A stretch of DNA of 43,824 nt, from positions 1 through 43,824 of the forward strand of contig MNYM01000001.1 of the NCBI GenBank assembly GCA_001873065.1, given 5' to 3'. The notes below the pieces were generated by a model, which was not told where the DNA came from, did not search any database, and was given only the letters and a program-made list of their open reading frames with translations. This DNA comes from Flavobacteriaceae bacterium CG2_30_31_66 (GTDB taxonomy: Bacteria > Bacteroidota > Bacteroidia > Flavobacteriales > Flavobacteriaceae). The position numbers and the translations under genes are program-made. This document shows positions 1-8,056 of this stretch, in pieces (the first letter of the stretch is position 1; each line of letters opens with the position of its first letter).

Positions 1-57
1 TGCAAGATATGAAAGATCATGAAGGTTTAATGCTTTTTTTGTATTGATTACCCCCAT
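1..57 (-). CDS. Possible 5' end of a minus-strand gene cut by the window edge
   Basis: An ATG on the minus strand at 57-55 opens a frame that runs to the window edge without a stop. Only 19 codons are visible, beginning MGVINTKK and ending HDLSYLA. I do not recognise the product. The same frame stays open upstream through the whole 21-bp repeat array and into the end of the lactonase gene, with no other ATG in the array, so this ATG is the first plausible start. It may instead be the edge of a non-coding repeat region. Confidence is low because so little is visible. Confidence 0.25.
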   Translation of the reverse strand, partial: MGVINTKKALNLHDLSYLA

Positions 58-75
58 ACCTACTGTATTTTTTAA

Positions 76-457
76 ACCTTTCAAGGAGTTCTTATTTCCT
101 TTCAAGGAGTTCTCTTTTCCTTTCAAGAAGTTCTCATTTCCTTTCAAGTAGTTCTCATTTCCTTTCAAGGAGTTCTCATTTTCTTTCAAGGAGTTCTCAT
201 TTTCTTTCAAGGTGTTCTCATTTTCTTTCAAGGCATTCTCATTTTCTTTCAAGGCATTCTCATTTCCTTTCAAGGAGTTCTCATTTCCTTTCAAGGAGTT
301 CTCATTTTCTTTCAAGGAGTTCTCATTTCCTTTCAAGAAGTTCTTATTTCCTTTCAAGGAGTTCTCATTTCCTTTCAAGGAGTTCTTATTTCCTTTCAAG
401 GAGTTCTCATTTCCTTTCAAGGAGTTCTCATTTTCTTTTAAGGAGTTCTCTTTAAAA
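76..457. repeat. 21-bp tandem repeat, 18 copies
   Basis: A strict 21-bp period is visible. The core TTTCAAGGAGTTCT recurs with its CAAG at 82, 103, 124 and so on to 418, and a degenerate last copy sits at 439. Copies differ by single substitutions, for example GGAG, GAAG, GTAG, GGTG or GGCA after the CAA. Since 21 is a multiple of three, one minus-strand frame is open throughout and reads as a heptad of the type G/E-N-E/K-N-S-L-K. The array begins at the stop codon of the lactonase gene. There are no unique spacers, so it is not CRISPR. Whether it is translated is unknown. Confidence 0.95.
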
Positions 458-1555
458 CAAAATACACACAGGATTTGGCGCTTGAATTTCGTTAACAAAC
501 GATAATTTTCCGGTTTCTACATCTCTCTTGAAACTCACGATATTATTGGAATCTTGATTGGCAACCAATAAAAATTTGTCATCAAGAGTCAATGAAAAAT
601 TTCTTGGATTTGCCCCTTTTACAGGTTCAAAACCAACCAATACCAAATCACCATTTTGTAAATTTACTTTAAAAATCGCAATTGAATTGTGTCCACGATT
701 CGAAGCGTACAAAAATTTTCCATCATTTGAAACACGAATATCAGCCGCTTTTGTATATTTTTCATAGCCTTTAGGCAATGTTGAAACAGTTGTTTTAATT
801 GAATAGTTTCCATTATTATTGGTAACCAAAGAAATAGTGTTATTCAATTCGTTTAAAACATACATCCAGTTCTTATTTGGATGAAAAACCAAATGTCTTG
901 GCCCTGCAGCCTCGGCCATATTCAACGTTTTTTGATTGGTAAAAACCAATTCTTTATTTCGAGCATCAATCTTTGAAAACCACAATTGATTGGTTCCTAA
1001 ATCGACTGAAATCACATCATTCGTTTTAGGATGAAACCAAGCAGAATGTGCATGAGGCGCTTCTTGTCTTGAAGTGGTTCCTTTGCCAAAATGCTGTTGA
1101 ACAAACAATAAATCCGATAATTCTCCGTCAGCATTTAGTGCTAAAAAACCAACATTTCCTCCTGAATAATTGGCAACCAACACTTGATTTTTATGATTAA
1201 CAGCGACAAAACAAGGATTTTCACCTCCTGATTTTGAAGTACTTTTATAAATCAACGTATCCTTTTCAATGGCAAACGATTTTAGATATCCACTTTTATT
1301 CTCAGCAAGTTCGCTAACTGCAATCAGTATTTTTCCATCTACAGTTTTTGCTAAAAAAGAGGGATTTTTTGTGATTGCTTTCAAACCATTATTCTTCAAA
1401 AATCCGTTTTTATCAATTTCATATTGATAAATCCCTTTGCTATCGCCATTTGTATAAGTGCCAACGAAAAAAGGCTCGCTATTTTCTGGATTTATTTTGG
1501 TTGAGGTACAATTCATAAAAATCGTGATGATGGCTAAAAAAAATATTTTTTTCAT
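452..1555 (-). CDS. Lactonase-family beta-propeller lipoprotein (6-phosphogluconolactonase-like)
   Basis: A 367-aa protein resembling the YbhE/Pgl-type lactonase family, a seven-bladed beta-propeller. Family-like stretches include EPFFVGTYTNG near the N terminus, the central HAHSAWFHPKTNDV, GPRHLVFHPNKNWMYVLNE and the C-terminal GANPRNFSLTLDDKFLLVANQ. The first 16 residues are a lipoprotein signal (charged MKK, hydrophobic core, lipobox ending at Cys16), so it is probably anchored in the envelope. That argues against the cytosolic pentose-phosphate role usually given to this family; the true substrate may be another lactone or sugar. The start lies 1 bp after the stop of the upstream M14 peptidase, so the two are co-transcribed. 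The stop codon touches the 21-bp repeat array. Confidence 0.85.
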   Translation of the reverse strand: MKKIFFLAIITIFMNCTSTKINPENSEPFFVGTYTNGDSKGIYQYEIDKNGFLKNNGLKAITKNPSFLAKTVDGKILIAVSELAENKSGYLKSFAIEKDTLIYKSTSKSGGENPCFVAVNHKNQVLVANYSGGNVGFLALNADGELSDLLFVQQHFGKGTTSRQEAPHAHSAWFHPKTNDVISVDLGTNQLWFSKIDARNKELVFTNQKTLNMAEAAGPRHLVFHPNKNWMYVLNELNNTISLVTNNNGNYSIKTTVSTLPKGYEKYTKAADIRVSNDGKFLYASNRGHNSIAIFKVNLQNGDLVLVGFEPVKGANPRNFSLTLDDKFLLVANQDSNNIVSFKRDVETGKLSFVNEIQAPNPVCILF

Positions 1556-1556
1556 G

Positions 1557-3317
1557 TTATCTTACTTTAAATATTGGCAAAAGTTGAAAGGCTTTTTCAA
1601 AATGGGGTGAGTTTTCGTAAATAAAATCAAGTTGCCATTTTGGATTTTTCACAAACGAGGTATCTGTTTTAAATTTTTCTTCAAATTTAGATTTCAACAG
1701 AGGATTTTCAATCAATAATTTTTCGGCGATATCTTCAAAAACATAAGACGAATAGCCTTCTTTTTGTTGCAAAATGGTATCAAAAAAGTTCCAATTAAAG
1801 AAGGAATCTGTAGCTTCAGCTTCCAAAGTTTCTAATAAAAATCGCACTCCTTTTTGATTGGTTGAAATGTGTACATCACCTTTTTTGAAAGTGATTTTTT
1901 CAGTTGACTTTTTAATGCTTGTATTGTAGTGCAAATAATGCCCTTCAAAAGGAGCATTTACAGTTTTAAAATCATCAACATGATTCACCTCAACCAAAAT
2001 TGTGGTATCTTTATCAAAAAGAACAAATTCTATTTGATTGATTTTCAATCTTTCAACAACTCTATGCCACCCTTTTTGTATAATATATGCTTTCGGAATT
2101 TCGATTTCTTTAGTAACCATAAATTCGTCAAAATACTTCACCTCTTTTTCAAACGGTTTTTTTCGATTGTAAAACAAACGCTTTCCATTGGTAACTTTAC
2201 TATCAATATACCCCCCTTCAAAACCTTTGAAATTTAGAATTCTATAGTTATCGGAATCCACTCTAAACTGGATTGGGTAGGTTTTTTTTGATAAGATTTC
2301 TTGAGTGGCATTTGAACGCAATTCTTTGATTTTTTTTGTATTCATTTCTGTGAAATCTAATGCAGAAAAAAGCAATTCATACGTTTGTTTTACTCGAATT
2401 TTATAGGGTTTCAACATGTGCGTTTCCACCATCAAACCCAAAGTATGAAAAAGTGATGTGAAGCCTGTGGAATATCTTGGCGAATCAAAAAATTGTGAAA
2501 ATCCAGCTTCAGGAGTATTTCCCCAAACATTTACGTAAGGCGTAATATCAATATTTTTCTTTGCAAGTACATTTTCAATTTCAGGACGCATGATACTTTC
2601 TAAAAAATCACCCAATTTGCCCCCTAATTTGTTATGTTGCGTAAATAAATGAGTAATTGTATATTGATAATCAGCGCCATTACTCACGTGATTATCAATA
2701 AAAACATCCGGATTTATAGTGTGAAAAATCTCTGAAAAAGCAGCGGCATTTTTAGTGTCTTGTTTGATAAAATCACGATTCAAATCATAATTTTGTGCAT
2801 TTCCTCTAAAACCATATTCTTCAGGGCCATTTTGATTGGCTCTTGTATGCGAATTTCTGTTCAAAGCACCTCCAATGTTATAGACAGGAATAATGCAAAT
2901 AATAGAATTTTGGTATTTTTTTTTGAGAGAATCGTTTTGAACCAAGTCTCTCAAAAACAGCATGGAAGCATCAATTCCATCGGATTCACCTGGATGAATA
3001 CCGTTGTTTATCAGAATTTTGTTTTTTAAAGAGTTTTTGATTTCAGCAACATTGTCAATTCGTTTTTGGTTGAAAACAACTAGATGCAGGGGTTCTCCAG
3101 CATCAGTTTGTCCAAAAGAAAACATTGAAATCTCATGATAGGTTGTTGCTAGATTTGAATAATATTTAATAACCTCTTTATATTCTGGAGTTTCGGTTCC
3201 TTTTGATTTTTCGAAAAGGGTTGTAAAATCAGTAGTAATTTTTGAAGAAACTTTGCAAGAAATCATCAAAACAGAAAACAAAAAAACCTTTAAAAAATTT
3301 GAATGAAACAATTTCAT
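1557..3317 (-). CDS. M14-family zinc carboxypeptidase-like lipoprotein
   Basis: A 586-aa protein with a lipoprotein signal peptide (lipobox Cys21) and an M14 zinc peptidase domain over about residues 40-320. The zinc ligands are visible: His108 and Glu111 in GIHPGESDG, and His210 in FIDNHVSNG. A LNRDF segment sits near residues 179-183, and Glu298 in LMVETHMLKP fits the catalytic glutamate. The C-terminal 260 residues have no domain I recognise and are probably beta-rich. It likely trims peptides in the envelope; the substrate is unknown. It lies 5 bp downstream of coaD and 1 bp upstream of the lactonase, so it belongs to the ddl-coaD transcription unit. Start chosen at the ATG that gives the signal peptide. 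Confidence 0.88.
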   Translation of the reverse strand: MKLFHSNFLKVFLFSVLMISCKVSSKITTDFTTLFEKSKGTETPEYKEVIKYYSNLATTYHEISMFSFGQTDAGEPLHLVVFNQKRIDNVAEIKNSLKNKILINNGIHPGESDGIDASMLFLRDLVQNDSLKKKYQNSIICIIPVYNIGGALNRNSHTRANQNGPEEYGFRGNAQNYDLNRDFIKQDTKNAAAFSEIFHTINPDVFIDNHVSNGADYQYTITHLFTQHNKLGGKLGDFLESIMRPEIENVLAKKNIDITPYVNVWGNTPEAGFSQFFDSPRYSTGFTSLFHTLGLMVETHMLKPYKIRVKQTYELLFSALDFTEMNTKKIKELRSNATQEILSKKTYPIQFRVDSDNYRILNFKGFEGGYIDSKVTNGKRLFYNRKKPFEKEVKYFDEFMVTKEIEIPKAYIIQKGWHRVVERLKINQIEFVLFDKDTTILVEVNHVDDFKTVNAPFEGHYLHYNTSIKKSTEKITFKKGDVHISTNQKGVRFLLETLEAEATDSFFNWNFFDTILQQKEGYSSYVFEDIAEKLLIENPLLKSKFEEKFKTDTSFVKNPKWQLDFIYENSPHFEKAFQLLPIFKVR

Positions 3318-3322
3318 ACACC

Positions 3323-3775
3323 TTAAATTCTGACAGATTTTGGAACCAATTTTGTGTAATCGCCATTATTTCTGATCACATCTCTGACAATTGAAGAGGA
3401 AATATAAGACGTTCTTGCTGCTGTTAATAAAAAAACGGTTTCAATTGAAGAAAGATGTCTATTGGTATGCGCAATCGCTTTTTCAAACTCAAAATCCGCA
3501 GGATTTCGCAAACCTCTTAAAATATAACGAACATCATTTTTTTGACAAAAATCAATGGTCAAACCCGAATAAGTTACTACTTTTATATTTGTATTTTTTT
3601 CAAAACAAGCTTGAATAAACTGTTTTCGTTGATCTAAACTAAACATGTATTTTTTCTCGGCATTGATACCAATTGCAATGATGAGTTCATCAAAAAGTTT
3701 AGCACCTCTTTCAATAATATCAAAATGTCCCAACGTAATTGGATCAAAAGATCCAGGAAAAATGGCTTTTTTCAT
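3323..3775 (-). CDS. coaD: Phosphopantetheine adenylyltransferase
   Basis: A 150-aa protein of the usual CoaD length. It catalyses the penultimate step of coenzyme A synthesis: 4'-phosphopantetheine plus ATP gives dephospho-CoA plus pyrophosphate. The N-terminal PGSFDPITLGHFDII holds the nucleotidyltransferase TxGH signature (Thr14-His17), RYILRGLRNPADFEFE is the CoaD-specific central motif, and ISSSIVRDVI near the C terminus corresponds to the ISSTxVR signature. It starts 4 bp after the stop of ddl and is followed after 5 bp by the M14 peptidase, so it sits in the middle of a tightly packed minus-strand operon. Confidence 0.97.
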   Translation of the reverse strand: MKKAIFPGSFDPITLGHFDIIERGAKLFDELIIAIGINAEKKYMFSLDQRKQFIQACFEKNTNIKVVTYSGLTIDFCQKNDVRYILRGLRNPADFEFEKAIAHTNRHLSSIETVFLLTAARTSYISSSIVRDVIRNNGDYTKLVPKSVRI

Positions 3776-3779
3776 GTTT

Positions 3780-4754
3780 TTAATTTAAAGCCATTTCAAT
3801 GGCATTATCTAATAATTCTCTCATCGAAATTCCTGCGGCAGCAGCTTGTTGAGGCAAAATACTCTCTTCAGTCATTCCTGGGACTGTATTCATTTCCAAG
3901 AAAAAAGGTTCCTCATTTACCAAAATATATTCTGACCGTGAAAAGCCACTCATATTTAAAACTTTATATACTTTTTTAGCCACTTCTTCTACCTTTTTTT
4001 GTACTTCCGATGAAATACGTGCTGGGGTGATTTCCTGTGATTTTCCCAAATATTTTGCTTCATAATCAAAAAAATCATTTTCGGAGACAATCTCAGTAAT
4101 TGGCAACACTTTCAAGTGATTTTTATATTGAACTACACCAACAGAAACCTCTGTTCCATCCAAAAAAGATTCAATCAAAATAGCGTCATCTTCATGATAG
4201 GCTTTTTCAATTGCTGGTAAAATGGTTTCTTTAGTATATACTTTTGAAATTCCATAACTTGAACCTGCATTGTTTGGTTTTACAAAACAAGGCAATCCAA
4301 CTTTTTCAATAATTTCGTCAAAATTCAATTCGTCACCTTTATTCAAAAAAACAGATTTTGCAGTTTTTATGCCATATTGTCTCACAACACTCAAAGTATC
4401 TCTCTTGTTAAAAGTTAGTGCCATTTGATAAAAAGGTGCAGAAGTGTGTTTGAGACCAATCAATTCAAAATAAGCCAATAACGAACCATTTTCACCAGGA
4501 TTTCCATGAATTACATTGAAAACGCAATCAAAAACAATCATTTCATTATTCAAAATAAATGAAAAATTATCTTTATTTATTGGATATTCAATATCAAAAT
4601 CATCCAAAGCCACCCATTTTTCTTTCAAAATATGAACACGAAATGGTAAAAATTTTTGTCTATCAAAATGTTTAAAAACCACTCCTCCACTTTTCAGAGA
4701 AATGTTTACTTCGGATGAATAACCACCCATGACAATGGCAATATTTTTTTTCAT
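3780..4754 (-). CDS. ddl: D-alanine--D-alanine ligase
   Basis: A 324-aa cytosolic ATP-grasp enzyme that joins two D-alanines for the peptidoglycan stem peptide. VMGGYSSEVNISLKSG near the N terminus, NVIHGNPGENGSLLAYFEL, PCFVKPNNAGSSYGI (ATP-binding Lys), and the C-terminal FFLEMNTVPGMTEESILPQQ with metal-binding Glu and Asn are all characteristic. It is the first gene of the ddl-coaD-M14-lactonase run. A candidate -7 box lies just upstream at 4775-4782, and the divergent PASTA gene has its own promoter 40 bp further on. Confidence 0.97.
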   Translation of the reverse strand: MKKNIAIVMGGYSSEVNISLKSGGVVFKHFDRQKFLPFRVHILKEKWVALDDFDIEYPINKDNFSFILNNEMIVFDCVFNVIHGNPGENGSLLAYFELIGLKHTSAPFYQMALTFNKRDTLSVVRQYGIKTAKSVFLNKGDELNFDEIIEKVGLPCFVKPNNAGSSYGISKVYTKETILPAIEKAYHEDDAILIESFLDGTEVSVGVVQYKNHLKVLPITEIVSENDFFDYEAKYLGKSQEITPARISSEVQKKVEEVAKKVYKVLNMSGFSRSEYILVNEEPFFLEMNTVPGMTEESILPQQAAAAGISMRELLDNAIEMALN

Positions 4755-4774
4755 GGAATTAAAATTAATTGTAA

Positions 4775-4782
4775 CAAATTTA
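4775..4782 (-). promoter_or_regulatory. Candidate -7 box for the ddl operon
   Basis: On the minus strand this reads TAAATTTG, a match to the Bacteroidetes -7 consensus TAnnTTTG. It would place the transcript start about 15 bp before the ddl ATG. No clear -33 TTG is visible at the right distance. Confidence 0.4.
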
Positions 4783-4819
4783 TCAAAATATAAATAGAAT
4801 TAACCACGTTTAGTTTTTA

Positions 4820-4827
4820 TATATTTG
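4820..4827 (+). promoter_or_regulatory. Candidate -7 box for the PASTA gene
   Basis: TATATTTG matches TAnnTTTG. It overlaps a TTG codon at 4825 that could extend the PASTA reading frame, and so argues that translation starts at the ATG at 4849, about 18 bp beyond the predicted transcript start. Confidence 0.5.
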
Positions 4828-4848
4828 TGTAATCTGAAAAAACAGTGT

Positions 4849-5457
4849 ATGAATATTTTTCAATTCTTTCAAAGTAGGCCATTTTTAAAACAATTAGTGA
4901 TTTCTTTCGTTGTTTTTACAGTACTAATTATTGTATTATCATCTCTGCTGAAAATCACCACAAACCACAATCAGAAAATAGAAGTTCCTGATTTACATAA
5001 ACTTAGTATTGTACAAGCAGAAAAAAGATTAAAAGATTTAAATCTTGATTTTAAAGTAATTGATAGCGCAAGTTACAATCCAACCTATCCAAAAATTTCG
5101 GTGATTGAACAAAACCCCGAAGCTGGAGAATTTGTAAAAGCAAAACGTAAAATATACATCACTTTAAACCCCACAAGATATAAAGATGTTACCATTCCAA
5201 ATTTAAATGGGCGTACTAAAAGACAAGCAATTTCTGAACTGCAAGCTATTGGATTTATTGTAGGTAACCAATTTATATATATCAATGACATTGGAAAAGA
5301 CGTTGTTAGAGGTTTGAGATTTAATGGAAATATTTTAAATCCGAATGACAAACTACCAAAAAATTCAATTATTGATTTGGTTTTGGGTGATGGTTTAAGT
5401 GGTACATCCGAAGAAATGAATCAACAACAAGACAGCACTTCACAAGGAGGAGAATAA
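4849..5457 (+). CDS. Single-pass membrane protein with two PASTA domains
   Basis: A 202-aa protein with a short cytoplasmic N terminus, one transmembrane helix (about residues 15-35) and two PASTA repeats in the periplasm (about 43-108 and 112-182). The first carries the typical VPDLHKLSIVQAEKRL and VIEQNPEAGEFV, the second IPNLNGRTKRQAISELQAIG. The tail is Gln/Ser-rich. PASTA domains bind peptidoglycan or related ligands in Ser/Thr kinases and PBPs; here no kinase or transpeptidase domain is attached, so a scaffold or wall-sensing role is only inferred. The frame is open 24 bp further up to a TTG, but that codon lies in the promoter, so ATG 4849 is preferred. Neighbours are ddl (divergent) and rluD. 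Confidence 0.88.
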   Translation: MNIFQFFQSRPFLKQLVISFVVFTVLIIVLSSLLKITTNHNQKIEVPDLHKLSIVQAEKRLKDLNLDFKVIDSASYNPTYPKISVIEQNPEAGEFVKAKRKIYITLNPTRYKDVTIPNLNGRTKRQAISELQAIGFIVGNQFIYINDIGKDVVRGLRFNGNILNPNDKLPKNSIIDLVLGDGLSGTSEEMNQQQDSTSQGGE

Positions 5458-5573
5458 CATTTTGAGTTCAAAATTTAAGATTCAAAATTCAGAGATTCGA
5501 GTTTTGAGGTCAAGATTTAAAGTTTGAAATTAAATAGATTATTCATCTAAAAGAGTATTTTAAAACATTTAGC
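5458..5573. repeat. Low-complexity intergenic repeat (TTTAAAGTTTGA-like)
   Basis: The gap between the PASTA gene and rluD contains short degenerate repeats such as TTCAAAATTTAAGATTCA and TTTAAAGTTTGAAATT. The same kind of sequence appears at 41290-41420 and 41980-42090, so it is a dispersed family in this genome. No other element is seen. Confidence 0.6.
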
Positions 5574-6608
5574 GTGCAAGAAAACGATTCTCAAGATTTT
5601 GAAAATGATGATTTGTATGAACATCACAGATTTGTAGCAAGTATTGGACAAGTTCCATTGAGAGTTGATAAATTCTTAATGAATTTTATTGAAAATGCTA
5701 CTAGAAACAAATTACAACAAGCCGCAAAAGCTGGAAATATTTTGGTGAATGATGTTGCCGTAAAACAAAACTATAAAGTAAAACCCCATGATGTTGTTCG
5801 TGTTGTTTTGAGCCATCCACCACATGAAAATTTGTTGGTTGGTGAAGATATTCCAATAGATATTGTTTTTGAAGATGATACCGTAATTGTTGTCAACAAA
5901 CCTGCAGGAATGGTGGTCCATCCGGGACATGGAAATTATTCTGGAACTTTGGTAAATGCTTTGATTCATCACATTGAAAATTTGCCTGTAAATTCAAATG
6001 AAAGACCAGGTTTGGTTCATAGAATTGACAAAGACACGAGTGGTTTACTGGTGATAGCAAAAACGGAATTTGCAATGGCAAACCTTTCAAGACAATTTTT
6101 TGAAAGAACTACAGAACGTTTTTATTATGCGTTGGTTTGGGGAAATATCGAGGAAAATGAAGGTACAATTGAAGGGAATATTGGAAGAAGTTTAAAAAAT
6201 CGATTGCAAATGGCTGTTTTTCCTGATGGAGATTTTGGAAAACCTGCTGTTACACATTATAAAGTTTTAGAGCGTTTGACGTATGTAACTTTAGTGCAAT
6301 GCAAATTGAAAACTGGAAGAACTCACCAAATTAGAGCACATTTTAAACATATTGGACATACACTTTTTAATGACGAACGTTACGGAGGCAATGAAATTTT
6401 GAAAGGAACAACATTTACAAAATACAAACAATTCGTAAACAACTGTTTTAATGTGTTACCAAGACAAGCATTGCATGCAAAAACATTGGGATTTACCCAT
6501 CCTATAACTGGTAAATTTTTACAATTTGATTCTAAAATTCCTGATGATATGACCGCTTGTTTAGAAAAATGGCGCAGTTATTCTGAACACTCAAAACTAG
6601 AAGAATAA
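5574..6608 (+). CDS. rluD: RluA/RluD-family 23S rRNA pseudouridine synthase
   Basis: A 344-aa protein with an N-terminal S4 RNA-binding domain (about residues 27-75, LRVDKFLMNF) and a pseudouridine synthase domain. The catalytic aspartate is Asp152 in HRIDKDTSGLLVIAKT, followed by KTGRTHQIRAHFKHIGH and a C-terminal PRQALHAKTLGFTHP. It isomerises uridines in 23S rRNA; RluD rather than another RluA member is inferred from the S4 domain and length. The best start is a GTG at 5574, because the next in-frame Met lies inside the S4 domain. The 116 bp before it hold a low-complexity TTCAAAATTTAAGATTC repeat. Confidence 0.92.
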   Translation: MQENDSQDFENDDLYEHHRFVASIGQVPLRVDKFLMNFIENATRNKLQQAAKAGNILVNDVAVKQNYKVKPHDVVRVVLSHPPHENLLVGEDIPIDIVFEDDTVIVVNKPAGMVVHPGHGNYSGTLVNALIHHIENLPVNSNERPGLVHRIDKDTSGLLVIAKTEFAMANLSRQFFERTTERFYYALVWGNIEENEGTIEGNIGRSLKNRLQMAVFPDGDFGKPAVTHYKVLERLTYVTLVQCKLKTGRTHQIRAHFKHIGHTLFNDERYGGNEILKGTTFTKYKQFVNNCFNVLPRQALHAKTLGFTHPITGKFLQFDSKIPDDMTACLEKWRSYSEHSKLEE

Positions 6609-6618
6609 TTTTTAGAAA

Positions 6619-7527
6619 TTATTTCTTTCTTGTTACATCAAATAAATAACCAATAGAAAGTCCAACAAAACTTGTATTGCTCAAATTGGTTTCATTTGCA
6701 ACAGGTTTTGGAATATTTAAATAATATCCCAATTCTACATCCCAAGATTTTTTTGAAAAAGAAATTGGAAAACCAATTTGTGTATTTAATAAATTAAAAA
6801 CTTCAGTGCTCGTATATTCTAATACTCTTCTTCCATTAATGATTCTTATGGTATATTTCCCAAAAGTTTGATTTGCAATCACAAAACTAATATTTGGACG
6901 AAATCGCAAAGCGAAATTGGCGGTTCTTGAAAGTGTAAAATTCGCAAAACTATTGGAAACAATTTGATACGATTCATCTGTTCCAAAAATATAAGAAGCT
7001 GCTAATGTAGTTCCTAGAGTTCGTTTTTTATTTCTAACTCCAAGACTGACGTCTAGAGAATTGGTGAAATCGTCAAAATCTTCCGAATAAAAATATTTTG
7101 TATATCCTAAATTGTACATCCCATTTTTTGATTTTCCAAAGGTTTTAAAATAACCTAAAGAGACACTTGTAAAATCCCAACTTGGAGCAAAGTTTTCATA
7201 ATAAATTCCTGAAATACTTGCATTAAAACCCGAGGAATGATAAAAAGATACTTGTGGAATGATATTGAATTGATCTGTTCCTGAATCGCGTCCTGAAAAA
7301 AAAGTGTTGCTATTATAGGAAAGTGAGGTGTAAATAAAATTATAGGTGTAATTTGATTCAAGAATTTCGTCTAAAAACTGTTGGTCATCAAAAAACAATT
7401 CATCAATCAAAGAATCTATATTTTCGTCATTATTTTCTTGACCATAACAACAAAAAGAGGTTGCTATTGAAAACAATAGCAACCAATATAATCTTATTTT
7501 CTTAATCATTTTTTTGTAAGAAATCAT
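6619..7527 (-). CDS. Predicted outer-membrane beta-barrel protein
   Basis: A 302-aa protein of no family I can name. A signal peptide is clear from the second Met (residue 7): KKIRLYWLLLFSIA followed by CCYGQ. After an acidic linker (about 31-60) come alternating aromatic and polar beta-strand segments such as YNFIYTSLSYNSNTFFSG, VSLGYFKTFGKSKNGMY and SFVGLSIGYLFDVTRKK, typical of an outer-membrane barrel with its last strand at the C terminus. It lies 12 bp downstream of the LTxxQ gene at the end of the ECF sigma module. Translation could start at 7527 or at the internal ATG at 7509; the latter gives a more usual signal peptide. It converges with rluD, with 10 bp between the stops. Confidence 0.75.
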   Translation of the reverse strand: MISYKKMIKKIRLYWLLLFSIATSFCCYGQENNDENIDSLIDELFFDDQQFLDEILESNYTYNFIYTSLSYNSNTFFSGRDSGTDQFNIIPQVSFYHSSGFNASISGIYYENFAPSWDFTSVSLGYFKTFGKSKNGMYNLGYTKYFYSEDFDDFTNSLDVSLGVRNKKRTLGTTLAASYIFGTDESYQIVSNSFANFTLSRTANFALRFRPNISFVIANQTFGKYTIRIINGRRVLEYTSTEVFNLLNTQIGFPISFSKKSWDVELGYYLNIPKPVANETNLSNTSFVGLSIGYLFDVTRKK

Positions 7528-7539
7528 ACTTATTGAGAG

Positions 7540-8013
7540 TTAATTTCCTCTGTTACGATGTCCTTTTCCATCAATTCTTTGATTTCTTGGCCCTTCTTTT
7601 AACTCTCCTCTGTCTTTCGAATTTCTTATTTTATCAATTCGTTCTTTCAACATTTTTCTTTGCTCACCTGTCAATGATTTTCTGAAATGTTCTCTGGTAT
7701 CTCTTATTCGCATTTGCTGATTTTGAACCATATTTCTTTGCTCTAAAGAAAATGTTGCTGTTAACCGATTTCTAATTTCATCTTTTGATAAATTTTTATC
7801 TTGTAAGATTGCCAATTGACCTTTGGTTAAAGAGGTTTTAAATGCTTCACGATTTGATTTTAATAATTCTTGCTCTTTCTGCAACAATTTTTTTTGCTCA
7901 TTAGTGAGCTCTTTTTTTATTAAATCGTAGTTAGATTCTTGGGCAACCATTTTTACGTTGAATAACATGCAGGAGATGAAACTGAAAATAAATAGGATTT
8001 TTTTAAGTAACAT
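7540..8013 (-). CDS. Periplasmic LTxxQ (Spy/CpxP-like) protein
   Basis: A 157-aa protein with a signal peptide (about residues 1-25, KKILFIFSFISCMLF ending near VAQ) and a helical, highly charged body. It has repeated LTxxQ-like motifs: LTNEQKKLLQ, LTKGQLAILQ, a related FSLEQRNMVQ and LTGEQRKMLKERI. This pattern is known from Spy and CpxP, periplasmic chaperone or stress-sensor proteins. The C terminus is basic and polar. It lies between the repeat lipoprotein and the outer-membrane barrel in the ECF sigma module, which fits a role in envelope stress. The chaperone role is inferred. Confidence 0.78.
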   Translation of the reverse strand: MLLKKILFIFSFISCMLFNVKMVAQESNYDLIKKELTNEQKKLLQKEQELLKSNREAFKTSLTKGQLAILQDKNLSKDEIRNRLTATFSLEQRNMVQNQQMRIRDTREHFRKSLTGEQRKMLKERIDKIRNSKDRGELKEGPRNQRIDGKGHRNRGN

Positions 8014-8056
8014 TTTTATTGTTTTACGCTTTTAACCTAAATTACAAATATATCAA

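Noticed and set aside
76..457. CRISPR array
   Set aside because: 21-bp units follow each other directly without spacers.
212..505. Plus-strand 97-codon frame rich in Phe and Lys heptads
   Set aside because: It is only a translation of the 21-bp repeat on the plus strand, running into the end of the lactonase gene, with no start signal.
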